Of a stretch of DNA of 64,000 nucleotides, positions 1-8,810 are shown piece after piece; within the stretch, counting starts at the first letter, position 1; each line of letters begins with the position of its first letter. Below the pieces are notes generated by a model. It saw only the letters and a list, made by a program, of their open reading frames with translations. It searched no databases and was not told where the DNA came from. A program made the position numbers and the translations under genes. The stretch lies in contig NZ_PNCJ01000005.1 in assembly GCF_005887115.1 (NCBI RefSeq), positions 186,001 to 250,000 of the forward strand. Reading direction: 5' to 3'. The stretch comes from Pseudoalteromonas rubra (GTDB taxonomy: Bacteria > Pseudomonadota > Gammaproteobacteria > Enterobacterales > Alteromonadaceae).

Positions 1-2210
1 AATGCGACGGCTTGTCCTGACATCGCAGAGTAGGGGCCATTGGCTTGTGCAGTCGGGGCCACAAGTTCTGATTTTACCTCTGCAGTTGCAGTATCTGTTG
101 CCGTGTTACCGTCATTATCTGTTACGGTCAGTTTCACGGTATATAACCCTGCATTTTGGTAGGTATGCACAGGACTTACAGCTGTAGAGGTTTCACCATC
201 ACCAAATTCCCAGTAATAACTAACAATACTCCCGTTAGCATCGTTTGAGCCCGCACTGCTAAACTGAATAGACTCGCCAATAGTGGTGCTATAAGGGCCA
301 TTCGCTTGTGCGATAGGTAAGTCAGAGTCACCAGCTCGTTCATAATAAACAACTAACGAAGCGCCGCTATACTCAAGGAAAGGGTCAATCATGATATTTA
401 ACTGGCCGCCACCAGCTGCAAATTCACAGTACTCGCTGTGTCTTGGTGCACTGAATGGCCCGCAGTCATGGTTATCAGCCGTTGGCACTGAGTTCATACT
501 AACATAGGCATCCGGGTCACCCTGATACCCGCCAGGTATTACCGCAACCGTGCGTACTGCATCAGATGGGATTTCAAACTGATAGGTTTTTGGATCGGCA
601 CCTTTAGCAGACTCCAGGTTATTAATCTCGGCTAAGAATACGCGCTCACAGCCATTGCACAGCGTATTGTCAGTGCCAGAAATGACACTGAGCGTCGCAT
701 TTGAATAGGCACTAAAAGCGTCAATTGCAGTGTGATAGGGCACTGTACTGGATGGAGCAGAAATCGTCACCAGCTCCGGAGAGCCTGCACTTCTGAATGA
801 GATAAAATCAGCGTCCCAGTTGTCGCCATTTTTAACCGGTGCTTTGCCCTTAGAGACATACATATCAGGATCTTCATCGTAACCATCCAGATAAAATGCA
901 ACAGCCTGCGTACCAGCCGGCACCGAGATCTCGTAGTTATCCACTTCGCCTTTTTGACCTGACAGATCTGTAAACGACTGAATAACATCGCCCTTTGGCG
1001 GCGTAACCGCGCCGGACGTGCCATCCCATGGATGATCAGCATTGCTGGTATACTCATCAAGGCCAGTGGCGATTAGGTTTGCATTAGACCAAAGCGTTGC
1101 CCTTGCAGGCCCATGAAGAGCAGCGGTCATTCTGTCTACCTGATCACTGGTGAACATGGCATAGTTATCAGAGTAGTGCATAAAGTTTTCTGTGTTTGTG
1201 GGCTGGCCCAGGCAGTTTTTTGCGTTGTTCTGTAATATGCTGCTACTCATTTGCGGCGTATCGCACGAGCCGTCGCCAGTCGCATTACAAAAAGCCTCAG
1301 AATGAATTGTACAGACATCGCCATCAAAGGTATGGGGCAGGTTTAGCCAGTGACCAAACTCATGGGTCAAAACAGAGCGGAAGTTTTCATTGGTGTTAGC
1401 GCCAACATAATCACCATTATAAACAACTCGTGATAAGCCATTTTGAGACATACTCAATTGCGGATACCAGGCAACACCGGAATTATTGGTTGAGCCATCA
1501 TCATATAAGTCTTGCTGAATATAGATATTCATATACTTAAAGTTGTCCCAGGCATCGGCTGAAATTTGGTCGTCAAAACCACTGCCTTTACCATATCCTG
1601 CTTTTTCTGGGTGGCGGACAATACCATTTGTTGGTTGGCCGTTTGGATCTTTTTTTGCCAAGACAAATTCAATGTTAAGATTTTGTCTGATTGCCTGAAA
1701 CTCGGGCGCAATAGGCCCATCATCAGTGATCAAACCAAGAAAATCCTGGTTAGATTTGTTCAGTCCATCTATGACTTTTTGCTCGGTTAAGCAGTAGGTG
1801 CCTGTTTCACAGTTGTATCTGTCACCGTAAATGTGCACAACCACAGGAATATAGTAACGCCCGGGAACACCATTGCCATTTTCTGCTGCGAGATCGTCCT
1901 GACTCGTAAGCTCAGACATAATGTGCGTTGCAAAACTAGAACTCAAAGACCGTTGTCTGGCATTCTCTTTTTGGATAGCCGACCAGTCCTGTGAATTGTG
2001 ATCAGTACCACAGATCTGTCCTGCATGTTTATGGCTGGTGGAATTCGCAAATACGGATTGTATCCTATTATCAAGTGCAGTTTGATTTACCCTGACAGGC
2101 TCGCCTGCAAATACAGTGACGGGGGACAGCGTAGTCAGCAAAATAGCCGTAGCCTGGCTGAGTGTTTTTCTGGTCGGTGTTTTTGCCAACACACGTTTAG
2201 AAAAAGGCAT
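1..2210 (-). CDS. Secreted M43-family zinc metallopeptidase with PPC and PKD domains (3' end beyond window)
   Basis: This gene runs off the left edge, so only the first 736 codons are visible, in one open frame. It starts at an ATG (2210) behind an AGGAG ribosome site. A signal peptide of about 35 residues ends at VFA. The zinc motif HEFGHWLNLPH lies at residues 283-293 (ligands His283, His287 and His293, catalytic Glu284). A Met-turn-like NFMHYSD follows, as in pappalysin/cytophagalysin (M43) enzymes. After the catalytic domain come two regions resembling bacterial pre-peptidase C-terminal domains (about residues 390-480 and 490-610). A PKD domain spans about 635-715, and a second PKD domain is cut by the window edge. 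The likely role is secreted protein degradation; PKD and PPC modules are common in secreted enzymes of marine bacteria. Its substrate cannot be read from the sequence. Confidence 0.88.
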   Translation of the reverse strand, partial: MPFSKRVLAKTPTRKTLSQATAILLTTLSPVTVFAGEPVRVNQTALDNRIQSVFANSTSHKHAGQICGTDHNSQDWSAIQKENARQRSLSSSFATHIMSELTSQDDLAAENGNGVPGRYYIPVVVHIYGDRYNCETGTYCLTEQKVIDGLNKSNQDFLGLITDDGPIAPEFQAIRQNLNIEFVLAKKDPNGQPTNGIVRHPEKAGYGKGSGFDDQISADAWDNFKYMNIYIQQDLYDDGSTNNSGVAWYPQLSMSQNGLSRVVYNGDYVGANTNENFRSVLTHEFGHWLNLPHTFDGDVCTIHSEAFCNATGDGSCDTPQMSSSILQNNAKNCLGQPTNTENFMHYSDNYAMFTSDQVDRMTAALHGPARATLWSNANLIATGLDEYTSNADHPWDGTSGAVTPPKGDVIQSFTDLSGQKGEVDNYEISVPAGTQAVAFYLDGYDEDPDMYVSKGKAPVKNGDNWDADFISFRSAGSPELVTISAPSSTVPYHTAIDAFSAYSNATLSVISGTDNTLCNGCERVFLAEINNLESAKGADPKTYQFEIPSDAVRTVAVIPGGYQGDPDAYVSMNSVPTADNHDCGPFSAPRHSEYCEFAAGGGQLNIMIDPFLEYSGASLVVYYERAGDSDLPIAQANGPYSTTIGESIQFSSAGSNDANGSIVSYYWEFGDGETSTAVSPVHTYQNAGLYTVKLTVTDNDGNTATDTATAEVKSELVAPTAQANGPYSAMSGQAVA

Positions 2211-2514
2211 AGTGTTCTCCTGTTGTTTTTATTTGTTAACATATGGATCTTAAGAACCTGTTTTCTTATGCCATAAGTTAACTTGTAGTGTTGTTGCAAG
2301 TACCTTTATTGGTACTATTTTATTTTCCTGGAACTGCATAAAAGTGCATTTATATCAGCCACCTAACTAAAACCCATAAAGATACAGTGGACTTTTGAAC
2401 GTTACGAAAGCTTTGTGTAACTTACACCAACAATATTATATTGTATACAGTATAATTTAACATTTTGCATAATTGTTATTTTAGTGAAGCAGGGCGGGCA
2501 CGTCAGGAAGTAGG
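2211..2514. other. Intergenic stretch upstream of the M43 gene
   Basis: About 300 bases with no convincing gene. It must hold the promoter of the leftward protease gene. A short hairpin (AGTACC/GGTACT, loop of six) lies at 2299-2316. The rest is AT-rich and I see no recognisable operator. Confidence 0.5.
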
Positions 2515-2841
2515 TTAATGGCTTGTTTTTAATGCTAATGTTAGCGATACAAACGACAGGTTTGGGTTGTAACAAGTTCGCTCAAGAGCAGGGCTTTTCC
2601 CAGATTGGAAGTCTTGTATGACAAACTTGCCCATCTGACCAGGGTGTTTGGCCAGGAACGCATCCAGGGCCAATGCGTCACCCTTACGGACATTGGTTAG
2701 TTCGAGTGCAAATTCCCGGTGTGCGCCTTCATGGTCACAGACCTTTGACGCGTTGTTGCCCTTGCTGACATGCACCAGGCTGTTCGGTATCAGCCGGAAA
2801 ACGCAGGATTTAGGTGGGGTTGGTAGGGATAATTGCTCCAC
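2515..2841 (-). CDS. Doubtful hypothetical protein, 108 aa
   Basis: An open frame starting with GTG and having no visible Shine-Dalgarno. The product would be 108 residues with two cysteines in its first half, no signal peptide and no membrane segment. An overlapping frame of similar length lies on the opposite strand, so the coding strand is uncertain. I do not recognise it. It could be a remnant of a longer gene, since the surrounding 2 kb looks like a gene-poor, possibly decayed region. Confidence 0.25.
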   Translation of the reverse strand: MEQLSLPTPPKSCVFRLIPNSLVHVSKGNNASKVCDHEGAHREFALELTNVRKGDALALDAFLAKHPGQMGKFVIQDFQSGKSPALERTCYNPNLSFVSLTLALKTSH

Positions 2842-2900
2842 AGTTTTTCATTGCTCGTCGGTTACTGTGGGAGCGAATGTAAAAATTATGGAGCAGGAAT

Positions 2901-3047
2901 TTAGGTGTAAAACGTATTACACGGGATTGGAATGTTTTTTAAAACTTGTACACTAGCATTAAAGTCTAAATAGGCTGAAGGCGTTACATCGAGATTTTTG
3001 TTCAACAGTTGTATCCTTGATCTTAAAAGTTCTAAATCTTCTTTTTT
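2901..3047 (-). other. Slippery heptamer A AAA AAG and -1 frame extension of the small membrane protein
   Basis: On the minus strand the reading frame of the 96-aa protein passes AGA AAA AAG. The last A of AGA together with AAA and AAG forms the heptamer used for programmed -1 frameshifting in E. coli dnaX and in many insertion sequences, here in the correct phase (3041-3047). After a -1 slip, translation would continue as EDLELLRSRIQLL and on to a stop at 2901, giving about 140 residues in total. Either the site is functional or the gene has suffered a one-base indel in a homopolymer. I see no strong downstream stem-loop. Confidence 0.45.
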
Positions 3048-3322
3048 CTCAGAATATCCTGAGTCTGGGCTAGTTCTTGTTTGCTTGTTAGCCACGTACG
3101 GTATAGCAGATAGATGGTGGCCAACAACAATATAGGAGTTAGCATATTGTTTAGGTACACAGCGCCATCTACCCAGTCCTTGATATTTCTGTTGTTGGGG
3201 TCGAACCCAAACTTATCAAAGTACTCAATAAGGATAATGGCGACAGCTAATAAGAGAGGAATGATAAAGTGCATGCTATAAGGGTCTTTTTTAAGACCTT
3301 TTGTAAGTGCTTTCCAGGACAT
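3032..3322 (-). CDS. Small inner-membrane protein with two TM helices, ending at a slippery site
   Basis: A 96-residue protein with an ATG start and a good AGGAG seven bases upstream. Two hydrophobic helices (about residues 18-34 and 58-75) flank a short hydrophilic loop. They are followed by a charged, coiled-coil-like tail (SKQELAQTQDILRKKKI). The frame stops just after an A6G run. The -1 frame continues the same kind of helical sequence for 46 more residues (see 2901-3047). The TM-TM-coiled-coil layout resembles the N-terminus of the putative AbiC-type phage abortive infection family, but the similarity is impressionistic and the rest of that family is absent. Function is unknown. Confidence 0.6.
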   Translation of the reverse strand: MSWKALTKGLKKDPYSMHFIIPLLLAVAIILIEYFDKFGFDPNNRNIKDWVDGAVYLNNMLTPILLLATIYLLYRTWLTSKQELAQTQDILRKKKI

Positions 3323-3737
3323 CTTTAAACTCCTTTTAACTAAATTCTCAATATATCAGGAAATCTTATATGGTTCAGCGGAGCCCACATGTCTGATATC
3401 AACGTCTTTACAGACATTCGGCAAATGCACCTGCAACTGCAGCCAAATTCTTTTCAGCAGCGGGCTATGCTGATTTCGCGGCAAAAACTATACACGCGAT
3501 TTCATGCATGAAGTTGTTTGCAGAAGCTACCGAGCATCTGGCAAACAAGCCAGCATCATATTCAAACGAATGGCAGAGCCGACATAATCAAATCAATTCA
3601 ATTATTCATTCAGCGTGCTCAAGTCGTTAAAAGTATTGGCCGCACCAAAAGAAAAGACGCCGTAGCTTTTGCTTGGATTTATCTTTTTGAGCGCGCTTAT
3701 TTGTATGATATTTAGCTGGTCTGATTCAAAAATCAGT

Positions 3738-3767
3738 AAAGACCGATACTGTTTAGTATCGGTCTTT
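3738..3767. terminator. Perfect 13-bp inverted repeat, terminator-like hairpin
   Basis: The arms AAAGACCGATACT and AGTATCGGTCTTT are separated by a GTTT loop. The A-run on one side and T-run on the other would allow bidirectional intrinsic termination. No confident gene abuts it, which is unusual for so clean a hairpin. Confidence 0.5.
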
Positions 3768-4180
3768 AAAGTGCGCCAGATATCCTTTAATTTCACATCT
3801 GACGAAAGTGCTTATCATCTCAGAACGTCGAGTGAAAATCTTACTCAAGATTTTCGAAAAACAGATGTAGAATTAGCTAAGCCAAAATGCCGCATTCACT
3901 CATGATAAATAACATCGAGAGCCGGTCATCATTTTTTGCGTTTGCTGAATAGAAAACGGTTCAACTAATAATTCCGGCGTTGCCTGGTATCCTCAACTAA
4001 GCATGTCTCAAGCTCGTAATACAAGATAGATAGGGCTCATGGTGAAGCTAATTTAGAAAACAGCGTATTTAACATAATATATATTATAGGATATATAGTG
4101 CAGGGCTATTATGTGGGTGGTCGTATGACTATTATCAGTGTAATCGCTCGTAGTTCAAGCTTTAACGTGGATTTTAGATA

Positions 4181-4213
4181 AACAAAGCACGCTTTTCGAG
4201 TACGTGCTTTGTT
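4181..4213 (-). terminator. Terminator downstream of asd
   Basis: An 11-bp inverted repeat (AACAAAGCACG/CGTGCTTTGTT) lies about 30 bases after the asd stop. The flanking TTTGTTTA supports intrinsic termination of asd. Confidence 0.65.
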
Positions 4214-4242
4214 TGTTCTGAGGTGTGTCGTGAAAGCAAAAC

Positions 4243-5355
4243 TTATTGCTCAACAATGATCCTGAGCATACGGCGCAGTGGCTCGGCCGCGCCCCATAGA
4301 AGCTGATCTCCTACAGTGAATGCACTGATATATTCCGGGCCCATGGTAAGTTTACGTATTCTGCCAATTGGAATATTCAAAGTTCCGGTCACTTTAACGG
4401 GTGTCAGTTCCTGTTCAGTTACTTTTCTATCATTGGGAATGACGGTTACCCATTCGTTGTGCGCTTCCAATATTTCCTCAATTTTCTCAACGGAAACATC
4501 CTCTCTTAACTTAATTGTTAAGGCCTGCGCATGGCAACGCATTGCGCCGATACGTACGCAAATACCATCAACCGGGATCGGTTGCTTACTCGAACCCAGG
4601 ATCTTATTTGCTTCGACCTGTGCCTTCCATTCTTCCTTACTCTGGCCACTTTCCATAGGCACGTCTATCCAGGGGATCAGGCTGCCGGCCAGTGGTACAC
4701 CAAACTGATCTGTCGGCAAACTTTGTGACTTAAGTTTCTCGGCAACAAGTTTATCAATTTCGAGTATTGCTGAACCCGGATCATTGAGTTGTGTTTTCAC
4801 CGAATCATGTATTTCGCCCATCTGGGTGATCAGTTCTTTCATATTTCTGGCGCCAGCTCCCGATGCCGCCTGATATGTCATAGGACTGACCCATTCGATA
4901 AGATCCTGTTCAAACAACCCACCCAGGGCCAATAACATCAGCGAAACGGTGCAGTTACCACCAACGAAGGTCTTCACGCCCTGTTCAAGACCCTGCTCTA
5001 TTACATCTCTGTTCACCGGATCCAGAACAATAATGCTGTCAGACGACATTCGCAGTGCTGAAGCCGCGTCAATCCAGTAACCATTCCAGCCAGTTTCTTT
5101 TAATTTTTCAAACACTGCTTTTGTATAATCGCCGCCCTGGCATGACAAAATAATGTCCATCCCAGAGAGACTATCGAGATCATATGCATCTAACAACGCC
5201 TTGGACTGAGACTTTACTTCTGGCCCCGGTTGACCGGCTTGTGATGTGGTAAAGAAATAAGGTTCAATGTCAGAAAAGTCATTTTCTTCGTGCATACGTT
5301 GCATCAACACAGAGCCGACCATTCCACGCCAACCAATTAGTCCTACTTTTTTCAT
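4243..5355 (-). CDS. asd: Aspartate-semialdehyde dehydrogenase
   Basis: Reduces beta-aspartyl phosphate to aspartate semialdehyde with NADPH in the cytoplasm. This is the branch point to lysine/diaminopimelate, threonine and methionine. At 370 aa it matches the E. coli Asd length. The N-terminal nucleotide-binding motif [17 protein letters not shown] is clear, and the active-site cysteine sits at residue 135 in GGNCTVSLM, as in E. coli. The ATG start has AGGT a few bases upstream. The gene stands alone with its own terminator. Its promoter region carries a MetJ-box-like site (5398-5413), and a terminator-ended RNA candidate lies further upstream (5478-5610). Confidence 0.97.
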   Translation of the reverse strand: MKKVGLIGWRGMVGSVLMQRMHEENDFSDIEPYFFTTSQAGQPGPEVKSQSKALLDAYDLDSLSGMDIILSCQGGDYTKAVFEKLKETGWNGYWIDAASALRMSSDSIIVLDPVNRDVIEQGLEQGVKTFVGGNCTVSLMLLALGGLFEQDLIEWVSPMTYQAASGAGARNMKELITQMGEIHDSVKTQLNDPGSAILEIDKLVAEKLKSQSLPTDQFGVPLAGSLIPWIDVPMESGQSKEEWKAQVEANKILGSSKQPIPVDGICVRIGAMRCHAQALTIKLREDVSVEKIEEILEAHNEWVTVIPNDRKVTEQELTPVKVTGTLNIPIGRIRKLTMGPEYISAFTVGDQLLWGAAEPLRRMLRIIVEQ

Positions 5356-5397
5356 GGTATTACCTTTTTTTGAATCATTGAGTATTTTGCGTGAGAG

Positions 5398-5413
5398 GTA
5401 TGTCTAGACGTCT
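5398..5413. promoter_or_regulatory. Candidate MetJ operator (two tandem met boxes) of asd
   Basis: AGACGTCT at 5406-5413 is identical to the met-box consensus. The adjoining octamer GTATGTCT matches the consensus at five of eight positions, giving the 16-bp tandem that MetJ dimers need. It lies 43-58 bases upstream of the asd start, where a repressor would cover the promoter. metJ is not in the window. Confidence 0.5.
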
Positions 5414-5473
5414 AAAAATAGCAAACATTGCCACAAGAAACTATACTTTTAGCGTCAAAATTGAACATTAATC

Positions 5474-5499
5474 ATAAAAAACCCCGCGAAAGCGGGGTT
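5474..5499 (-). terminator. Intrinsic terminator of the RNA candidate
   Basis: An 8-bp GC-rich stem with a four-base loop is followed on the minus strand by six T residues. It can only serve leftward transcription that starts between the receptor gene terminator and asd. Confidence 0.8.
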
Positions 5500-5610
5500 T
5501 GGATACAACATGTAAAGGTTGTGTCCCACACTGTCACCTAAGCAACAGTTTAGAACCAGGTTGTTGATAATTTGCGCTCCGGTCAAATTATCATAAAATT
5601 GCAGTACTAA
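5478..5610 (-). ncRNA. Candidate structured RNA or asd leader ending in an intrinsic terminator
   Basis: On the minus strand a 9-bp stem (GATAATTTG/CAAATTATC) with a GGA-containing loop is followed by a small GTGT-GGG-ACAC hairpin. A strong terminator comes next (AACCCCGC-TTTC-GCGGGGTT, then T6). No open frame fits, and the nearest upstream gene is TBDR, which has its own terminator 450 bases away. The RNA could be a small RNA or an attenuated leader of asd, 120 bases downstream. It does not match any riboswitch consensus I know. Confidence 0.4.
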
Positions 5611-5949
5611 ATTAGAACAAAGTATGGCTTAAGTTTATCGGTTATTCAAGTAATTTTGATTACAACAATCTGAAATTTAAGAAAATAATTTGTAACTTAG
5701 AACTGACTTACGTCTTATTTACATTACACTGCTAGTTTACTCTTTCGTAGATAGCGATCATCGCAGCCATTTTAGGGGCTACTTAACATGTAGATTTGCA
5801 GTTCATACTGATTTTCGCTAAGGGCTATTTGCAAAGAATGATTATTGAAAAAGTAAAACCGCATGCCTAAGGTAAGAGTCAAAGCAACACCGTTTTAGCA
5901 ATTGATGCCAAAGCCAACCACCCGACTTAAGATAGTTCGATGTCGGAAT
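5500..5949. other. Intergenic region between asd and the TonB-dependent receptor gene
   Basis: Apart from the RNA candidate at 5478-5610 and the possible promoter just upstream of it, I see no gene or repeat here. The sequence is AT-rich. Confidence 0.4.
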
Positions 5950-5977
5950 AAAAAAAGCCTGGCCGCTGGCCAGACTT
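5950..5977 (-). terminator. Terminator of the TonB-dependent receptor gene
   Basis: The stem CTGGCC/GGCCAG with a three-base loop is followed on the minus strand by a run of T residues, about 25 bases after the receptor stop. Confidence 0.8.
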
Positions 5978-5999
5978 CTATTATTCCAGATGTTAACTA

Positions 6000-8732
6000 T
6001 TAAAACTCAACTGATACATCTAGGCTGATTTGCTGTGCATTCTCACGAGAACGAATAACGACATCGTTTTGCTGAACTTCAAAGTCCTGACCAAGCAGGT
6101 TCTTTGCTTTTACAGTAATCGTTGTGTTAAATGTTGGATAGTAACTATACACAAGGTCCAACGAATTGATTGGCTGCTCATACGCATCATCGAACCCGTT
6201 TACACCTGCAGCCAGAATACGGTCACCAAATACATTGTATATTAGCGAGCCCTGGTGGTTACCATCATGCGAATCGTAGTTCAACTGGAAGTTTGCTACG
6301 TATTTAGAGTGACCACTCATCCGGCGTTTAATGTTAGTTAAATCACCGCGAGCACTTTCTAAGATTTCAACTTCTGAATCGCTGACAGTCAGGTTACCCG
6401 ACGTAAAGAAAGCACCGCCTAGCATATCCGCAGACAATTCGACTAGCCATTCAGCTTCCAGGCCGTATACATAAGCACTATCAGCATTTTCAAACTCGAG
6501 AGTGAAACGACCATCACGCTCAGTAAGTTGCGCTTCAATCGGCTTATCGATGTCTTTATAGAAGGCGCCAACGGAGAAGTTATCACCACCGTCAAAATAG
6601 AACTCGATTCGCGCGTCGAAGTTATCAAGATAACTTGACTGCAAAGTTGGATTACCCAGCGTTCTGTAATCCGTCAAAGGATCTTGATACTGAACAGGTG
6701 TAAGTTCACGCAAATCTGGTCGAACAATGGTTTCACCCCAACCAAAACGAACCTGATAGCCTTCCTGACTGTATGTCATGGATAATGAGCCAAATGTTTC
6801 ATCTTCCATCACAGTTGCATCTTTAACCGCTTCTTCACCTAACTTATCTTGCAGTAATGATGGGTCATAAGCAGAACGTGAAAATGCCAGTGCAACTTGT
6901 CTGAAATCTTCGTATCTCAAACCGCCTGAGAATCGCCAGTCGTTGTTAAATACGTAGTCGAATGCACCAAAGTAAGCATCGATTTTTTGTGCAGCAAGAT
7001 AGTCATCTGCAGTTGGTTCCTGAAATAACAACTCTACATCGACACTATCGACTACAGCATCATCTTTGAAGTAGCTGCCCATACCCAGTGCCTGACTGTT
7101 AGTACTTGCGAGGCTGATCACTTCATTAGGGCCAAAGCGATATTTAAAGAAATCAGTACGATAGTCACGTGTTTTCTCTACAAAATACCCACCGCCTTTA
7201 ACTTCAAGCTCTGAATTGTCGAAATAAAAGGCTTTTGATAAGTTCCACCCGTAGTTCTCGACTTTATCTTCCATGTCAACAAAGCGATACAAGAAGGGAT
7301 CACCACCTAATGCGCCGCTGGTATAGGTCTCGACGTACGACCCATCCTGATAACGGTCTCTGGCTGTAATTTCCAATTCGCTAGGGATATTAGTTGTTGC
7401 CGTAGAGTCCGTATAATGCCAGTCAAAACCGAGGCCATCCAGGTTCACGCTCTTGAGAAAATCATAATTTAAATTATGTGTACCACGCAGTTGAACTATT
7501 TCCAATTCGCGTTGTTCGAAAGAGGTCAAATGCTTGCGCTGAACTTCACCGTCTTCTTTACTTAAAGACTTAGAAGGCTCCTGGTAAATGGACACGGACG
7601 CTTCATCTTCAGTGTCGCGAAGCTTCATAAAGCTCGCTGTCAGATCATGGTCATCGATTTTATATCCGAGGCTCAGTGAACTGTTTAACTTAACATTTTT
7701 CTTAGTTGACTCTTTGTCATCACGAGCAGAATAACAGGCTAATGGGCTTTCGCCACAGTTAGAATCGGCATTGTCTACCGAAGCGAGTACTGCAGTATAG
7801 CCTTTGCTGTGTGACCACTCATGATCGTACGCCAAAGACGCTAAAAAGCCAAACTGACCGCCCAAACCGAACAAGTCGTCAAAACGGTCACCATAGACAA
7901 ATTTACCGCCAACATCAGGGTCTAGGTCTTTTTCAACCATTCCAAAATCACGATGTAGTGCTTTGGTAATGTCTTTGTTAAGCTCGATTGCCTGCTGTTG
8001 TGTTACCGCTTCACCTCGGTCTTGTGCTTCTACAGCACGAATATTTAGACGTGAGATATCCGATATGCCGTTTACATATTTGCTCAGGGCGTTAGTTACC
8101 GAAACTGGCATGCTACGCAAGCCGTCATCTTCGCCTAACCAGTCATCATCGCTGCCGTTATAAACAAAGCCATTGCTGTTAGTGTCTTTGTGTGCAACAC
8201 CAATCTCTAACTTAAGGACGCGATCACTCGGGATACTTTTGGTACGAATATTTACATCACCACCACCAAACGCTGCGGGCATGTTTGGCGAATATGCTTT
8301 CTGTACAGCGAGAGATTCAATAATGCTGGACGGAAAGATATCCAATGGAATGACGTTACGCGTTAAGTCAGGGCTTGGAACCTGAGCGCCATTTAATCGT
8401 ACACTTGAATATCGTTCGCCCAGGCCTCGCACATAAATAAACTTATCGTTTACCAAACTCAGACCTGTTACACGGCGAAGTGCAGATGCTGCATCACTAT
8501 CACCGGTACGCGAAATCTGCTCTGCACCCATGATATCAGCTACGAAAGCTTGATTTTTCCTTTCTTCAATAACTGCGCTGGCACTGCCTTTAAGGCGGCT
8601 ACCTACCGCAACTACTTCTTCTATCTCTTGCGCTGTCTCTTCTGCTGAAACCGAATGTACAGCCAAAGGGGAAGTAAGAGAAAGCAAAGAAAGCGTGATC
8701 AAATTGGTTTTAAACTTTTTGATTGGTTTCAT
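6000..8732 (-). CDS. TonB-dependent outer-membrane receptor
   Basis: A 910-aa outer-membrane transporter. A signal peptide (about 30 residues) is followed by a TonB-box-like segment (EEIEEVVAVGSR). The plug domain contains YVRGLGERYSSVRLNGAQVP, and a long beta-barrel ends in the aromatic terminus VSVEF typical of outer-membrane proteins. TonB-dependent receptors import siderophores, cobalamin, carbohydrates and other scarce solutes using TonB/ExbBD energy. Its substrate is not evident from the sequence. It lies 78 bases behind the beta-helix lipoprotein gene on the same strand, so the two are probably one transcription unit. The TonB2 operon lies directly upstream. A PhoB-like promoter in front of the lipoprotein gene suggests a phosphate-related ligand (inference). 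Confidence 0.9.
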   Translation of the reverse strand: MKPIKKFKTNLITLSLLSLTSPLAVHSVSAEETAQEIEEVVAVGSRLKGSASAVIEERKNQAFVADIMGAEQISRTGDSDAASALRRVTGLSLVNDKFIYVRGLGERYSSVRLNGAQVPSPDLTRNVIPLDIFPSSIIESLAVQKAYSPNMPAAFGGGDVNIRTKSIPSDRVLKLEIGVAHKDTNSNGFVYNGSDDDWLGEDDGLRSMPVSVTNALSKYVNGISDISRLNIRAVEAQDRGEAVTQQQAIELNKDITKALHRDFGMVEKDLDPDVGGKFVYGDRFDDLFGLGGQFGFLASLAYDHEWSHSKGYTAVLASVDNADSNCGESPLACYSARDDKESTKKNVKLNSSLSLGYKIDDHDLTASFMKLRDTEDEASVSIYQEPSKSLSKEDGEVQRKHLTSFEQRELEIVQLRGTHNLNYDFLKSVNLDGLGFDWHYTDSTATTNIPSELEITARDRYQDGSYVETYTSGALGGDPFLYRFVDMEDKVENYGWNLSKAFYFDNSELEVKGGGYFVEKTRDYRTDFFKYRFGPNEVISLASTNSQALGMGSYFKDDAVVDSVDVELLFQEPTADDYLAAQKIDAYFGAFDYVFNNDWRFSGGLRYEDFRQVALAFSRSAYDPSLLQDKLGEEAVKDATVMEDETFGSLSMTYSQEGYQVRFGWGETIVRPDLRELTPVQYQDPLTDYRTLGNPTLQSSYLDNFDARIEFYFDGGDNFSVGAFYKDIDKPIEAQLTERDGRFTLEFENADSAYVYGLEAEWLVELSADMLGGAFFTSGNLTVSDSEVEILESARGDLTNIKRRMSGHSKYVANFQLNYDSHDGNHQGSLIYNVFGDRILAAGVNGFDDAYEQPINSLDLVYSYYPTFNTTITVKAKNLLGQDFEVQQNDVVIRSRENAQQISLDVSVEF

Positions 8733-8810
8733 TTGTCGTTCCTCTAAACCAAAACCGGATTCACAAAGGGCGCATGAATGCGCCCTGTTAAAAGCTAGAA
8801 ATGGATTAGA

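Larger units (their letters stand above)
3323..4242. other. Gene-poor 0.9 kb region, no supported gene
   Basis: Only short frames are present. One of 40 codons at 3389-3511 on the plus strand has a GGAG in front of its ATG and ends in an ATGA overlap with another 40-codon frame (MKLFAEATEHL...). Neither looks like a known protein, and neither is long enough to trust. A perfect 13-bp inverted repeat lies at 3738-3767. The region could be a decayed gene or insertion remnant; I cannot identify a parent element. Confidence 0.4.

Noticed and set aside
767..1060. 97-codon minus-strand frame inside the protease gene
   Set aside because: It is out of frame with the continuous 736-codon M43 gene, whose domains and zinc motif are clear.
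2648..2956. 102-codon plus-strand frame opposite the doubtful 108-aa gene
   Set aside because: No ribosome site, no recognisable features, and it mirrors an equally weak frame; neither strand is convincing.
3518..3905. Several 60-80 codon frames on both strands
   Set aside because: They overlap one another and cross the perfect hairpin, and none has a good start or a family-like composition.
4316..4708. 130-codon plus-strand frame
   Set aside because: Antisense shadow of the well-supported asd gene.
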